A stretch of 64,000 nt of DNA from Haloferax prahovense DSM 18310 (GCF_000336815.1 NZ_AOLG01000008.1:379742-443741), one strand, 5' to 3'. Positions 9,910-18,056 are shown, counted from the first letter of the stretch. Notes: generated from the sequence alone by a model not told the origin. Numbers and translations: made by a program.

Positions 9910-10859
9910 GCCTCAGACTCGCCGTGCTCGGTGCGGGCGCGGTCGGTGGCTCGGTTCTCGACCTCGCGGGCGACTACGGCCACGACGTCGTCGCGTTCGC
10001 GGACTCGTCTTCCTCCGCGGTCGACCCCGCCGGACTCGACCCGAGCGCGGTCCACGACCGCAAGGAACGCGACGGCGTGGTCGGGGAAGCGGACCCCGGT
10101 GCGGTGTTCGACGCCGACTACGACGTGTTGGTGGAGGCGACGCCGACGACGCTGGGCGACGCCGAGCCCGGGTTCTCGCACGTCGAGCGGGCGCTGGCCG
10201 ACGACCGGCACGTCGTGCTCGCGAACAAAGGGCCCGTGGCTGAACGGTACGCCGACCTGCGCGCGCTCGAAGCCGAAAGCGAGGGAACCGTCCAGTTCGA
10301 GGCCGCCGTCGGCGGCGCGATTCCCGTCCTCTCGACCATCTCGGACCTCGGCGCGCCCCACGTGACCGCCGCTCGCGGCGTGCTGAACGGGACGGCGAAC
10401 TTCATCCTCTCGCGGATGGCCGCCGAGGGACTCGACTACGAGCACGTGCTCGCGGAGGCCCAGGACCTCGGCGTCGCCGAGGCGGACCCGACGTTCGACG
10501 TCGACGGCATCGACGCCGCGCTGAAGTTCGTCATCCTCGCGAACGTCCTCTCCGACGGCGAGACCGAGTACGCGCTCGACGACGCCGAGGTCGAGGGCAT
10601 CCGCAACGTTCCGGGGACGGCGCTCGACCTCGCCGCCGAGGACGGTCGGACAGTCCGCCTCATCGGCGAGGCGACCGCCGACGGGGTCCGCGTCGCCCCG
10701 CGGCTGATTCCGCAAGGCTCCGCGCTGTCGGTCACGGGCACGCAGAATATCGTCCAGTTGGAGACCAAACACGCGGGCCAACTGAATATCAGCGGCCGCG
10801 GGGCGGGCGGTCCGGAAACGGCGACCGCCGTCCTGTCCGACGTTTCACGCCTCGAATAG
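9906..10859 (+). CDS. hom: Homoserine dehydrogenase
   Basis: A 317-aa enzyme that reduces aspartate semialdehyde to homoserine with NAD(P)H, leading to threonine and methionine. The Rossmann motif GAGAVGGSV is near the N-terminus. The catalytic and substrate region includes ANKGP, GVLNGTANFIL and EADPTFDVDGIDAALK. It ends after the catalytic domain and lacks the C-terminal ACT domain of many bacterial enzymes, matching the separate ACT protein encoded just upstream with a 4-bp overlap. Confidence 0.93.
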   Translation: MSLRLAVLGAGAVGGSVLDLAGDYGHDVVAFADSSSSAVDPAGLDPSAVHDRKERDGVVGEADPGAVFDADYDVLVEATPTTLGDAEPGFSHVERALADDRHVVLANKGPVAERYADLRALEAESEGTVQFEAAVGGAIPVLSTISDLGAPHVTAARGVLNGTANFILSRMAAEGLDYEHVLAEAQDLGVAEADPTFDVDGIDAALKFVILANVLSDGETEYALDDAEVEGIRNVPGTALDLAAEDGRTVRLIGEATADGVRVAPRLIPQGSALSVTGTQNIVQLETKHAGQLNISGRGAGGPETATAVLSDVSRLE

Positions 10860-10989
10860 CGGCACAGGCGGCCCCTATCCCTGTTTCTTTCGACTGTCGG
10901 TATCTACCGGATACGCCGTTTCCGGGACCGTGGTATGGTTCCGCAAATCGCAGTACGGCGGTTAGACGGCTCGTAGCGCGTATCGAAAT

Positions 10990-10998
10990 CGTTTTAGG
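10990..10998 (+). promoter_or_regulatory. TATA box of the EF-1 alpha/rps10 operon
   Basis: CGTTTTAGG lies about 56 bp before the EF-1 alpha ATG, predicting a leader of roughly 29 nt. The 190-bp gap after hom holds no other gene that I can see. Confidence 0.5.
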
Positions 10999-11049
10999 GG
11001 TTTCAGCAAAAACATTCCCCACAGAGCGCCTTAGCGCGTGAACACACCA

Positions 11050-12315
11050 ATGAGCGACAAACCCCACCAGAATCTGGCCATCATCGGCCACGTCGACCAC
11101 GGTAAGAGTACGCTCGTCGGCCGACTCCTGTTCGAGACCGGCTCCGTCCCGGAGCACGTCATCGAGCAGCACCGAGAGGAAGCCGAGGAGAAGGGCAAGG
11201 GCGGATTCGAATTCGCCTACGTCATGGACAACCTCGCCGAAGAGCGCGAGCGCGGTGTCACCATCGACATCGCCCACCAGGAGTTCGACACGGACGAGTT
11301 CTACTTCACCATCGTCGACTGTCCTGGCCACCGCGACTTCGTCAAGAACATGATCACCGGTGCCTCGCAGGCTGACAACGCGGTCCTCGTCGTCGCCGCC
11401 GACGACGGTGTCGCGCCTCAGACCCGCGAGCACGTCTTCCTCGCCCGCACCCTGGGCATCGGCGAACTCATCATCGCGGTCAACAAGATGGACGTCGTCG
11501 ACTACAGCGAAGACAAGTACAAGGACGTCAAGGAGCAGGTCAACAAGCTCCTCAAGCAGGTCCGCTTCAACTCCGACGACGCGACCTACGTCCCGATTTC
11601 GGCCTTCGAGGGCGACAACATCGCCGAGCGCTCCGACAACACGTCGTGGTACGACGGCGACATCCTCCTCGAAGCGCTCAACAACCTGCCGGCACCGCAG
11701 CCGCCGACGGACGCGCCGCTGCGCCTGCCCATCCAGGACGTCTACACCATCTCCGGCATCGGTACGGTCCCGGTCGGCCGTATCGAGACGGGTACCCTCA
11801 ACCCCGGCGACAACGTGAGCTTCCAGCCCTCTGACGTCGGCGGCGAGGTCAAGACCGTCGAGATGCACCACGAGGAAGTCGACCAGGCCGGACCTGGCGA
11901 CAACGTTGGTTTCAACGTTCGTGGCGTCGGCAAGGACGACATCCGCCGCGGCGACGTCTGTGGCCCGGCTGACGACCCGCCGAAGGTCGCCGAGACGTTC
12001 AAGGCGCAGGTCGTCGTCATGCAGCACCCCTCGGTCATCACCGCTGGCTACACGCCGGTCTTCCACGCCCACACGGCGCAGGTCGCGTGTACCATCGAGT
12101 CGATCGACCAGAAGCTCGACCCCGCGTCGGGCGAGGTTGCTGAGGAGAACCCGGACTTCATCAAGTCCGGCGACGCCGCCATCGTGACCGTCCGTCCGCA
12201 GAAGCCGCTCAGCATCGAGCCGTCCTCCGAGATTCCGGAGCTCGGCAGCTTCGCTGTCCGTGACATGGGTCAGACCATCGCGGCCGGCAAAGTGCTCGAA
12301 GTCAACGAGCGATAA
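11050..12315 (+). CDS. tef1A: Translation elongation factor EF-1 alpha
   Basis: A 421-aa GTPase that delivers aminoacyl-tRNA to the ribosome (EF-Tu homologue). G1 motif GHVDHGKST is at residues 13-21, with DCPGHRDF and NKMD further on. Domains II and III follow at normal length. ATG 11050 ([13 protein letters not shown]) is preferred to a GTG 12 bp upstream because it matches the family N-terminus. rps10 starts 2 bp after the stop, the usual archaeal pairing. Confidence 0.98.
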   Translation: MSDKPHQNLAIIGHVDHGKSTLVGRLLFETGSVPEHVIEQHREEAEEKGKGGFEFAYVMDNLAEERERGVTIDIAHQEFDTDEFYFTIVDCPGHRDFVKNMITGASQADNAVLVVAADDGVAPQTREHVFLARTLGIGELIIAVNKMDVVDYSEDKYKDVKEQVNKLLKQVRFNSDDATYVPISAFEGDNIAERSDNTSWYDGDILLEALNNLPAPQPPTDAPLRLPIQDVYTISGIGTVPVGRIETGTLNPGDNVSFQPSDVGGEVKTVEMHHEEVDQAGPGDNVGFNVRGVGKDDIRRGDVCGPADDPPKVAETFKAQVVVMQHPSVITAGYTPVFHAHTAQVACTIESIDQKLDPASGEVAEENPDFIKSGDAAIVTVRPQKPLSIEPSSEIPELGSFAVRDMGQTIAAGKVLEVNER

Positions 12316-12317
12316 CG

Positions 12318-12626
12318 ATGCAACAGGCACGCGTTCGGCTCGCCGGCACGAGTCCGGAAGACCTCGACGATATCTGCGACGACGTCCGCGAGATCGCGAA
12401 CAAGACGGGCGTCAACCTCAGCGGGCCGATCCCGCTGCCCACGAAGACGCTCGAAGTCCCCGCCCGCAAATCGCCTGACGGCGAGGGGACGGCAACGTGG
12501 GAGCACTGGGAGATGCGCGTCCACAAGCGTCTCATCGACCTCGACGCTGACGAACGCGCTCTGCGCCAGCTGATGCGCGTTCAGGTTCCGAACGACGTCA
12601 GCATCGAGATCGTCCTCGAAGACTAA
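12318..12626 (+). CDS. rps10: 30S ribosomal protein S10 (uS10)
   Basis: A 102-aa small-subunit protein starting [20 protein letters not shown], with the conserved [22 protein letters not shown] loop and the C-terminal [11 protein letters not shown]. It is co-transcribed with EF-1 alpha, 2 bp downstream. Three consecutive hairpins lie after its stop (see 12637-12723). Confidence 0.98.
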   Translation: MQQARVRLAGTSPEDLDDICDDVREIANKTGVNLSGPIPLPTKTLEVPARKSPDGEGTATWEHWEMRVHKRLIDLDADERALRQLMRVQVPNDVSIEIVLED

Positions 12627-12636
12627 CGACGGCGCT

Positions 12637-12723
12637 GTCCGGACTTCCGGACCGCCCGTTCGTGACGGCCCGCCCGTCACACTCGCGGCTGTCGAGGCGC
12701 GCGTCCGGAGGACTCTGCCTCCG
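12637..12723 (+). other. Three consecutive hairpins downstream of rps10
   Basis: Inverted repeats at 12637-12643/12646-12652 (GTCCGGA/TCCGGAC), 12662-12668/12674-12680 (GTGACGG/CCGTCAC) and 12706-12711/12718-12723 (CGGAGG/CCTCCG) follow the operon. There is no clear T-run after any of them, so they could be 3'-UTR structure, a processing site or part of a small RNA. The 252-bp gap before the tRNA contains no protein gene that I can support. Confidence 0.5.
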
Positions 12724-12843
12724 AGCTGACTTTCAGCGCTAAGGCGCGTGTCATCTCACTTCCGTTCGACACGCGAGCAGACGCCCGTAGAATCACCCGA
12801 CGGAACGGGATGCTATCGCATGCCCGGCCGCGGACAAAACATA

Positions 12844-12853
12844 GGGTATAAGT
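12844..12853 (+). promoter_or_regulatory. TATA box of tRNA-Ala
   Basis: GGGTATAAGT is centred about 30 bp before the tRNA 5' end, giving a predicted start at about 12876. Confidence 0.65.
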
Positions 12854-12878
12854 GTATCCCACGACTCCGTGGGAATGA

Positions 12879-12950
12879 GGGCTCGTAGATCAGTGGCAGA
12901 TCGCTTCCTTCGCAAGGAAGAGGCCCGGGGTTCAAATCCCCGCGAGTCCA
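12879..12950 (+). tRNA. tRNA-Ala, anticodon CGC
   Basis: A 72-nt gene that folds as a full cloverleaf. Acceptor GGGCTCG pairs with CGAGTCC, including one G-U. The D stem is GATC/GATC. The anticodon stem is CTTCC/GGAAG with loop TTCGCAA (anticodon CGC, reading GCG). The T stem is CGGGG/CCCCG with loop TTCAAAT. The discriminator is A and the CCA end is not encoded. There is no intron. It has its own TATA box. Confidence 0.96.
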
Positions 12951-12977
12951 TCCACGTTTTCACAACGTTTCTAAGGC

Positions 12978-12999
12978 CCGCAAGACGCCTCTCTTGCGG
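12978..12999 (+). terminator. Hairpin 27 nt after tRNA-Ala
   Basis: CCGCAAGA (12978-12985) and TCTTGCGG (12992-12999) form a perfect 8-bp stem with a 6-nt loop. It is a candidate 3' trailer or terminator structure for the tRNA transcript. There is no T-run directly after it. A second perfect dyad, CCTCGTA/TACGAGG, lies at 13127-13133/13141-13147, in the gap before the next gene. Confidence 0.4.
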
Positions 13000-13219
13000 T
13001 CTCACGCTGTAACGTTCATCGGCCAGCGGCTGAACAAAACACCGGTTTCATCGAGAGTTCCTACTCACTCCGAATCCACCCCGTTCACGTCGGGCGATTT
13101 TCGGGAGGGAATCCCGGCATGATACCCCTCGTAATACAGCTACGAGGCCGAACCCCCCGAACCGACTCCCCGTCCGCTCTGACACAAGAGTTTCACTAAC
13201 TACGCGTCAAAAGCGACCA

Positions 13220-13420
13220 ATGTTCGAGACACCGGCGTCGGTACAGGGGTATGGTCCGGTCGTCGCACTCTTCTGGGCCTACGTTCTCATCGCACTCGGG
13301 GTTACGCTGGGGATTCGTCAGCTCGGGCTCCCGGATGAAACGACGCTGTACGTCTTTCTCGGAGTCGGACTTGTCCTCCTCAAACCGTTCGTCCCGCTGT
13401 TCAAGCGGTACTCTCCGTAG
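13220..13420 (+). CDS. Small two-helix membrane protein
   Basis: A 66-aa protein that I do not recognise. Residues about 12-33 (VVALFWAYVLIALGVTLGI) and 42-60 (LYVFLGVGLVLLKPFVPLF) form two hydrophobic helices joined by a short polar loop (RQLGLPDETT). It ends with a basic KRYSP tail, suggesting both termini on one side of the membrane. Codon use and GC pattern match its neighbours. The 269-bp gap between the tRNA and this gene holds the two hairpins noted separately. Confidence 0.7.
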   Translation: MFETPASVQGYGPVVALFWAYVLIALGVTLGIRQLGLPDETTLYVFLGVGLVLLKPFVPLFKRYSP

Positions 13421-13513
13421 CTATCGACTACCGAACGTTCACTTCCGCCGAATCCTACACTTTCACCCCGCTCATGGCGGACCCTCTTATCGTCTCGCTC
13501 CGAGGCCGTCGGT

Positions 13514-13888
13514 ATGGAAACACGACGAGGCGAACCCCCGTCGGACCCGACGGCCCTCTTTCGAGCCATCGTCTCGAAGCTCCGCGAGACGCGCCGCGGA
13601 GTCCACCAGCATCGGATGGCGCAGGCGCTCCTTCAGAAGGACGCCAACGGCTCGCGGCTGGTCGGACTCGACGAGGACACCGAGCGGGCGGTCTTTTTCA
13701 ACCCCGCGTCGCGGACGCTCGAACTGATACCGTTCGACCGTGAGGGGACTCACGAGGAGCGCGCGGCGGTGCTGTCGCGTCGGTTGAGCGACCCGTCGTC
13801 GTGGGTCGAGGCTAACGCCGCGGGGCTGTCGTGGGTCCACCCGCACTTCCGGTGGGCCTGCGGGTTGGACGACGCCGGAGGAAGATGA
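13514..13888 (+). CDS. Hypothetical haloarchaeal protein, 124 aa
   Basis: Not recognised. It is a soluble mixed alpha/beta protein with an Arg-rich helix (AIVSKLRETRRGVHQHRMAQALLQK, residues about 17-41). A strand-rich middle and an aromatic C-terminus follow (SWVHPHFRWACG). ATG 13514 sits about 24 bp after a TATA-like CTCTTATCG (13486-13494), consistent with a leaderless mRNA. An opposite-strand open frame overlaps it but has the composition of an antisense shadow. Confidence 0.6.
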   Translation: METRRGEPPSDPTALFRAIVSKLRETRRGVHQHRMAQALLQKDANGSRLVGLDEDTERAVFFNPASRTLELIPFDREGTHEERAAVLSRRLSDPSSWVEANAAGLSWVHPHFRWACGLDDAGGR

Positions 13889-13938
13889 GCCACCACTCGT
13901 GCGTCGCGTCCGACCGTGACCGGTGTCCGACCGTGAAG

Positions 13939-13947
13939 AATTATACG
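13939..13947 (+). promoter_or_regulatory. TATA box for the 79-aa CxxC protein
   Basis: AATTATACG is centred 28 bp before ATG 13971, predicting a leaderless transcript. This decides the start, since an in-frame upstream start at 13923 would lie ahead of the promoter. Confidence 0.65.
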
Positions 13948-13970
13948 CACGCCGCGCGCACAACACGTCC

Positions 13971-14210
13971 ATGAACGACGAGGAACTCGACGAACTCCGG
14001 TCGTCGCTCACGCCCTACGAGTCGAGCGGCGGCGTCACCACCTACCAGAACACCGTCTCTATCGCCTGTCCGGCCTGTGAGAAACCGTTCGACGACTTGG
14101 TCGTCTGCGAAAACGACTACAACAGTCTCGAACTGAGCATGATGCTCGACCTCTGTGTGACTCAGCACGACGGCGACGTGCTCCTGTTCACGCACAAACA
14201 AGAGGAGTAA
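13971..14210 (+). CDS. Small zinc-binding-type haloarchaeal protein (CPAC motif)
   Basis: A 79-aa acidic protein starting MNDEELDELRSSL. It has CPAC near residues 30-33 and further Cys residues at the VCEND and LCVTQ segments, so four Cys could bind one metal. Proteins of this type are common in haloarchaea and I recall them labelled loosely as 'flagella cluster protein', but nothing around here concerns motility. Function unknown. Confidence 0.75.
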   Translation: MNDEELDELRSSLTPYESSGGVTTYQNTVSIACPACEKPFDDLVVCENDYNSLELSMMLDLCVTQHDGDVLLFTHKQEE

Positions 14211-14318
14211 CGCAGCCGGCGGCGGTGAGCGCCTTTCGGTCGCTTCGGCACATCGCTGACTGAGCCTATGGTCTCGCGTTCGCCTCGCCGGCCGCGGGCG
14301 GCGGGGTCGTCCGCCCGG

Positions 14319-15638
14319 TTATTCGCGCGGCGGGAGGCCGTTTTCGTCGATGACCTCGCCGTCGTCGTCGACGGTAACGATGCCGCGGTTGTTGACCGCG
14401 TAGGGGTCCAAGCCGACTTCTTGGAGGAACTGCTTGTAGAGCCGCTCGGCCGTCTCGGCGTCCTTCTGACGGTCGGAGGCGCGGTCGCAGAGCTCGACGA
14501 GGTCTTCGGGCACGTCGTTTTCGTGGACGATCCAGTGGTTGATGAGGTCCGACAGCCGCCGGATGGGCGAGGTGAAGTGGCCGTAGATGTCGAAGTTGAG
14601 CGCGTAGTGGCCGCCGAAGGGGTCGTTCATGTACTTCGCGCGGGGCATGACCTTCAGCACGGCGCGCTGAATCTTGTTGAGCGTGCGGGAGTTCGCGCTC
14701 TCTAAGGCGTCGTTGACGGCCTTCCGCGGCTCGTCCCACGACGTGGACTTGATGCTCACGCCGTCGAGTTCGGTGATTTCGCGGAGCGCCTTGTCCCACT
14801 GGTCGGGAGTCGGCTGCGGGTGGACGCGGTACATCGCCTCGACGCCGCGGTTCCACATGAGTTCGTGCGTGACGGCCTTGTTCGCCTTCAGCATGCACTC
14901 CTCGATGATGGTGTGGGCGCGGTCGCGGCTCGGGTTGAGAACGAGCGAGCCGTCTTCCTTGCGCTGTTCGTGGAGTTGGTCCGCGAGGTCGAAGACCAGC
15001 GCGTTCTCGTCGTGGAGGGGGAGGTCGGGGTCTTCCAGCCGGTTTTCACACTGCGTGTAGGTGAGCCGTTCGTTGGAGTGGATAACGGACTTGTAGATGT
15101 CGATAGACTCGAACGAGAGCGTGTCCTTCTTGATCTCCATCTCGACGGTGTGGGCGAGGCGGTCCTCTTCGGGGACGAGAGAACAGACCGTCTCGGCCAG
15201 CGCCGGCGGGAGCATGTGGATGGTGTAGGCGGGGAGGTAGACGGTGTTCCCGCGCTTGACGGCCTCGGCCCACATCTCCGAACCGGGGTGGACGTAGTGG
15301 GTCACGTCGGCGATGTGGACCCACAGCGTGTACGTCTCCTCGTTCTCGCGGATGCTCAGGGCGTCGTCGAAGTCCTGGGCGTCGACGGGGTCTGTCGTCC
15401 ACGTCGTGAGGTCTCGGAGGTCCTTGCGGTGTTCGAGCTCGTCTTCGATCTCCTCGTGGACGCCGTCGGTGCGCGCACGCGCCTCCGAGAGGACTTCCGG
15501 CGGGAACTTGTCTCGAATCTCGAACTCCTCGAACAGGTCCTCGCGCTTGTTCTGGAGGTGTCGCGCGAGTTCGGCGTCTATCTCCACCGGTCCTTGCCCT
15601 TCGGCGGTCCCGGCGTACGCCTGCGCGTCGTCTGACAT
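14319..15638 (-). CDS. rnr: RNase R-like 3'-5' exoribonuclease (RNB domain)
   Basis: A 439-aa enzyme of the RNase II/R family that degrades RNA from the 3' end. The catalytic segment DPVDAQDFDDA carries Asp83, Asp89, Asp91 and Asp92, matching the four metal-binding Asp of RNase II. It is nearly an RNB domain alone: the cold-shock and S1 RNA-binding domains of the roughly 800-aa bacterial enzymes are missing. ATG 15638 (MSDDAQAYAG) is chosen because residues upstream of it are not conserved-looking. Halophilic archaea are known to lack the exosome and to rely on such an RNase R. Confidence 0.93.
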   Translation of the reverse strand: MSDDAQAYAGTAEGQGPVEIDAELARHLQNKREDLFEEFEIRDKFPPEVLSEARARTDGVHEEIEDELEHRKDLRDLTTWTTDPVDAQDFDDALSIRENEETYTLWVHIADVTHYVHPGSEMWAEAVKRGNTVYLPAYTIHMLPPALAETVCSLVPEEDRLAHTVEMEIKKDTLSFESIDIYKSVIHSNERLTYTQCENRLEDPDLPLHDENALVFDLADQLHEQRKEDGSLVLNPSRDRAHTIIEECMLKANKAVTHELMWNRGVEAMYRVHPQPTPDQWDKALREITELDGVSIKSTSWDEPRKAVNDALESANSRTLNKIQRAVLKVMPRAKYMNDPFGGHYALNFDIYGHFTSPIRRLSDLINHWIVHENDVPEDLVELCDRASDRQKDAETAERLYKQFLQEVGLDPYAVNNRGIVTVDDDGEVIDENGLPPRE

Positions 15639-15758
15639 AGCCCCGACTAGACGGGGCAGGGAGAAATGAGTGTCGGGCACGAGCCGCGACGAGAGGGAAA
15701 CGACGTCGCTCGTGAGCACGCTCGCGCGCGCCCCGGCGGCGGGCCAAGGAAAGCGACC

Positions 15759-16061
15759 TCAGCGACCGCGCTCGCCGGGGGATTCGTACCGCTCTTTGAC
15801 CGCGTCGAAGTAGCGAAGCAGGAACTCCTCGTTGGTGATGCCGTGTTCTTCGATGTCGATGAGGAGGCCTTCGAGCTCCCCGCGGGGCTGGTGACAGAGC
15901 CCTCGATAACAGGACTTACAGAGGTGTTCGAACCGCTTGCCGTGCCGTTCCCAGCGGTTCCCCTCTTTGTCGTACTCGCGCGCCGCCGACCGGAGGACCG
16001 CGTCACCGCATGCGATGCACACGACACGTTTCCGGTCCCGGTTCGTCCGGGAGCGCCACAT
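15759..16061 (-). CDS. Zinc-ribbon protein, 100 aa
   Basis: A basic-start protein (MWRSRTNRDRKRVV) with two CxxC knuckles, CIAC at about residues 15-18 and CKSC at about residues 48-51, plus H/C residues in between. It resembles a treble-clef or ribbon zinc module. Its C-terminal half is helical and acidic. I do not know its function. A TATA-like element on its strand (forward 16083-16091) is centred 26 bp before the ATG, so the mRNA is probably leaderless. It lies 120 bp upstream of rnr on the same strand. Confidence 0.8.
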   Translation of the reverse strand: MWRSRTNRDRKRVVCIACGDAVLRSAAREYDKEGNRWERHGKRFEHLCKSCYRGLCHQPRGELEGLLIDIEEHGITNEEFLLRYFDAVKERYESPGERGR

Positions 16062-16107
16062 ATCGTTGGAGTGGACCCAATCGTACTTAGCAGTTTATCC
16101 TGTCACA

Positions 16108-16125
16108 GTCTGACGCGCGTCAGAC
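16108..16125. promoter_or_regulatory. Perfect 18-bp palindrome between divergent genes
   Basis: GTCTGACGCGCGTCAGAC is identical to its reverse complement. It lies about 30 bp upstream of the centre of the TATA box of the zinc-ribbon gene, and 148 bp upstream of the PUA gene. Position and symmetry suit a dimeric activator or repressor site; no regulator is identified. Confidence 0.4.
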
Positions 16126-16135
16126 GCCGACGTGG

Positions 16136-16175
16136 TTCGGGTTGCTTCGGATTGCTTCGGGTTGGTTTTGGGTTA
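16136..16175. repeat. Imperfect 10-bp tandem repeats (TTCGGGTTGC-like), four units
   Basis: Units start at 16136, 16146, 16156 and 16166; the first three differ at one or two positions and the fourth is diverged. They lie in the 211-bp divergent intergenic region, between the palindrome and the PUA-gene promoter. Confidence 0.6.
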
Positions 16176-16240
16176 GCTCGGGTCGACTCGCGTTCGACCG
16201 GCCGCCGGGGTCGTCGCCGACCACTCGATGCGGAGCGGTC

Positions 16241-16250
16241 GATTTATCGG
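16241..16250 (+). promoter_or_regulatory. TATA box of the PUA-protein gene
   Basis: GATTTATCGG is centred 28 bp before ATG 16273, predicting a leaderless mRNA. Confidence 0.6.
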
Positions 16251-16272
16251 CCGTGAGCGTCCACGACCCGGT

Positions 16273-16752
16273 ATGAAGGTCAAGTCTCGCCACCACCTCC
16301 GAAGCGACGAAATCGACGCCCTGTGTGATTCCATCGAATCGTCCCTCGGCGTCGCCCTCGACGGCGACGCGTTCGAGGCGGTCGAGTTCGCCGACGCCGA
16401 CTACGAGGTCGTCCTCGTCGACGGCGAGCCGGCGGTCATGTACGTCGACGACCAGCCGTTTCTCACGGTCAAGGGCGCGAACCAGCTCCCGCCGACGACG
16501 AACGTCGTCACGGTCGACGCGGGCGCGGTCTCGTTCGTCTCCAGCGGGGCCGACGTGATGCGCCCCGGCATCACCGAGGCGGACGACACCATCGAGGCTG
16601 GCGACCTCGTCGTCATCGCCGAGGAGACCCACGGCAAGGTGCTCGCCGTGGGTCGCGCGCTCGAAGACGGGGCGGACCTCGTCGGCGACTCCGGCAAGGT
16701 CGTCGAGTCAATCCACCACGTCGGCGACGACCTCTTCGAGTTCTCCGTCTGA
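16273..16752 (+). CDS. PUA-domain RNA-binding protein
   Basis: A 159-aa protein with an N-terminal alpha/beta pre-PUA region and a C-terminal PUA domain (about residues 78-155: NVVTVDAGAVSFVSSGADVMRPGI, then AGDLVVIAEETHGKVLAVG). The layout matches archaeal MCT-1/Tma20-like proteins, which bind RNA or ribosomes. ATG 16273 is supported by the TATA box spacing. Its partner is not evident from the neighbourhood. The RNA target is unknown. Confidence 0.88.
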   Translation: MKVKSRHHLRSDEIDALCDSIESSLGVALDGDAFEAVEFADADYEVVLVDGEPAVMYVDDQPFLTVKGANQLPPTTNVVTVDAGAVSFVSSGADVMRPGITEADDTIEAGDLVVIAEETHGKVLAVGRALEDGADLVGDSGKVVESIHHVGDDLFEFSV

Positions 16753-16799
16753 GCCGACTGTTTCTTTGCCCCGGCGCGCGCGGCTCTCGGCCACGTCGG

Positions 16800-17480
16800 C
16801 TACTCTTCGGCGTACTTCTCCAGCGCCGCCTCGTATCCCTCTCGCGCCATCGAAAACGTCTCCCGAAGGTCGCGAAGCGGCGTCTCCGTCGCGTCGACCC
16901 GGAGGTCGTTGTAGTACGGCTCCATCTCGCGGTCCTCGGTCGTGGTCACGACGACGGCCGCGCTCTGGACGTCGAGGTCGTCGCGCTTGTCGCCGCCCGC
17001 GGCGTGTCCCGCGCCGAGCGCGTCGATGAGTCGCTTCGCGAGCGGCTCGTCGCCGTCGACGCTTCGCTCGTAGGCGTCGGCGGCGGCTTCGACGACTTCC
17101 GCGCCCGTGAGCAGGTTGCCAGCGACGGTGTAGTCGTCGCCTTCGCGGTGGCCCGCCCAGCCGAGACAGTCGTCGCCGGTGAAGGCGAACGTCCCCTCGG
17201 AGCCGACGCCGTGGAGCTGTCGCTCCGACCGGCCGTCGTCGGCGTTCAACAGCGCCTGTAGGGCGTCGTCGACGGCGAGGCCGTCTTCGAGGTAGTCCAT
17301 GCCCTTCTCCCCGAGTTCGACGTTCGTCAGCGCCTGTGTCGCGACCGCGCCGTGTTCACTTGCAAACGGACAGAGGGCCCCGACGCCCGGCAGGCGGGTC
17401 GTCACGGCGACGCCGAAGCGGTGCTGGTCGTCGCCGCCGTCGTCGACGTACGACTCGCGGACGCAGATGCTGAAGGTCAT
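16800..17480 (-). CDS. DUF1028 family protein (Ntn-hydrolase-like)
   Basis: A 226-aa protein starting MTFSICVRESY, the typical beginning of DUF1028 proteins, which have a predicted N-terminal nucleophile hydrolase fold. The GxxG-rich middle with the YTVAGNLLTG segment is typical. The start is moved to 17480 because the 13 upstream residues are not family-like. No signal peptide. The substrate is unknown, although some family members sit near peptidases. Confidence 0.85.
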   Translation of the reverse strand: MTFSICVRESYVDDGGDDQHRFGVAVTTRLPGVGALCPFASEHGAVATQALTNVELGEKGMDYLEDGLAVDDALQALLNADDGRSERQLHGVGSEGTFAFTGDDCLGWAGHREGDDYTVAGNLLTGAEVVEAAADAYERSVDGDEPLAKRLIDALGAGHAAGGDKRDDLDVQSAAVVVTTTEDREMEPYYNDLRVDATETPLRDLRETFSMAREGYEAALEKYAEE

Positions 17481-17630
17481 CGTGTTCGTCTGCTCCCGCG
17501 CGCCGCGAGGTAAAAACACCCGGCGAAACGACGCGGACGGCGCGCGCGTCGGACGTCCGCCGGCGTCGTCGCCTCCCGCGGCACCACCCTCCTGTGGCCG
17601 TACTGCCGTCGATTCGTCCCGCCTCAGCGC

Positions 17631-17644
17631 TCAGACATGTCTGA
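17631..17644. promoter_or_regulatory. 14-bp palindrome upstream of sepF
   Basis: TCAGACATGTCTGA is perfectly self-complementary. It lies about 34 bp upstream of the centre of the sepF TATA box (17668-17676, GAACTAACC), which is itself 28 bp before the sepF ATG. It is a candidate regulatory site for sepF. The same TCAGA/TCTGA half-sites, in opposite arrangement, occur in the palindrome at 16108. Confidence 0.4.
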
Positions 17645-17699
17645 AGAGAGACAATCGTCTGACGTAAGAACTAACCCCGTTGTGGCCTCTCTACGTCCT

Positions 17700-18056
17700 A
17701 TGGGTATCATGAGTAAGATTCTCGGTGGTGGTGGTTCCCGAACGACCGAGGACTACGTCGAACTCGACCTCGACGACTTCGACACCGCTCGCGGCGACGC
17801 CGGCCTCTCGGTTCACATCGCCGAAATCGGCGGCCAGCAGGACGTTATCGCCATCAAAGACGCCGTCTACGACGGCAATCTGGTCATCGCGGACATCCCC
17901 CGCCACACGACCTCCGACAACACGATGGAACACATCATCGACGACCTCCGGCAGGTCGCGCGCGAGGTAGACGGCGACATCGTCCAGAAGGGCGACGACC
18001 AAATCGTCATCACGCCGACGGGCATCTCCATCTCGCGGCAGAAGCTCAACGGCTGA
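17700..18056 (+). CDS. sepF: Cell division protein SepF
   Basis: A 118-aa archaeal SepF, the membrane anchor for FtsZ rings. The N-terminal MGIMSKILGGG is the membrane-targeting helix. An acidic linker (TTEDYVELDLDDFD) precedes the SepF/DUF552 alpha/beta domain (VIAIKDAVYDGNLVIADI through ISISRQKL). An in-frame ATG at 17637 would place a charged stretch before the helix and lies ahead of the TATA box, so 17700 is preferred. In Haloferax SepF is reported to be needed for division. uvrA follows 117 bp later and is probably separate. Confidence 0.93.
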   Translation: MGIMSKILGGGGSRTTEDYVELDLDDFDTARGDAGLSVHIAEIGGQQDVIAIKDAVYDGNLVIADIPRHTTSDNTMEHIIDDLRQVAREVDGDIVQKGDDQIVITPTGISISRQKLNG

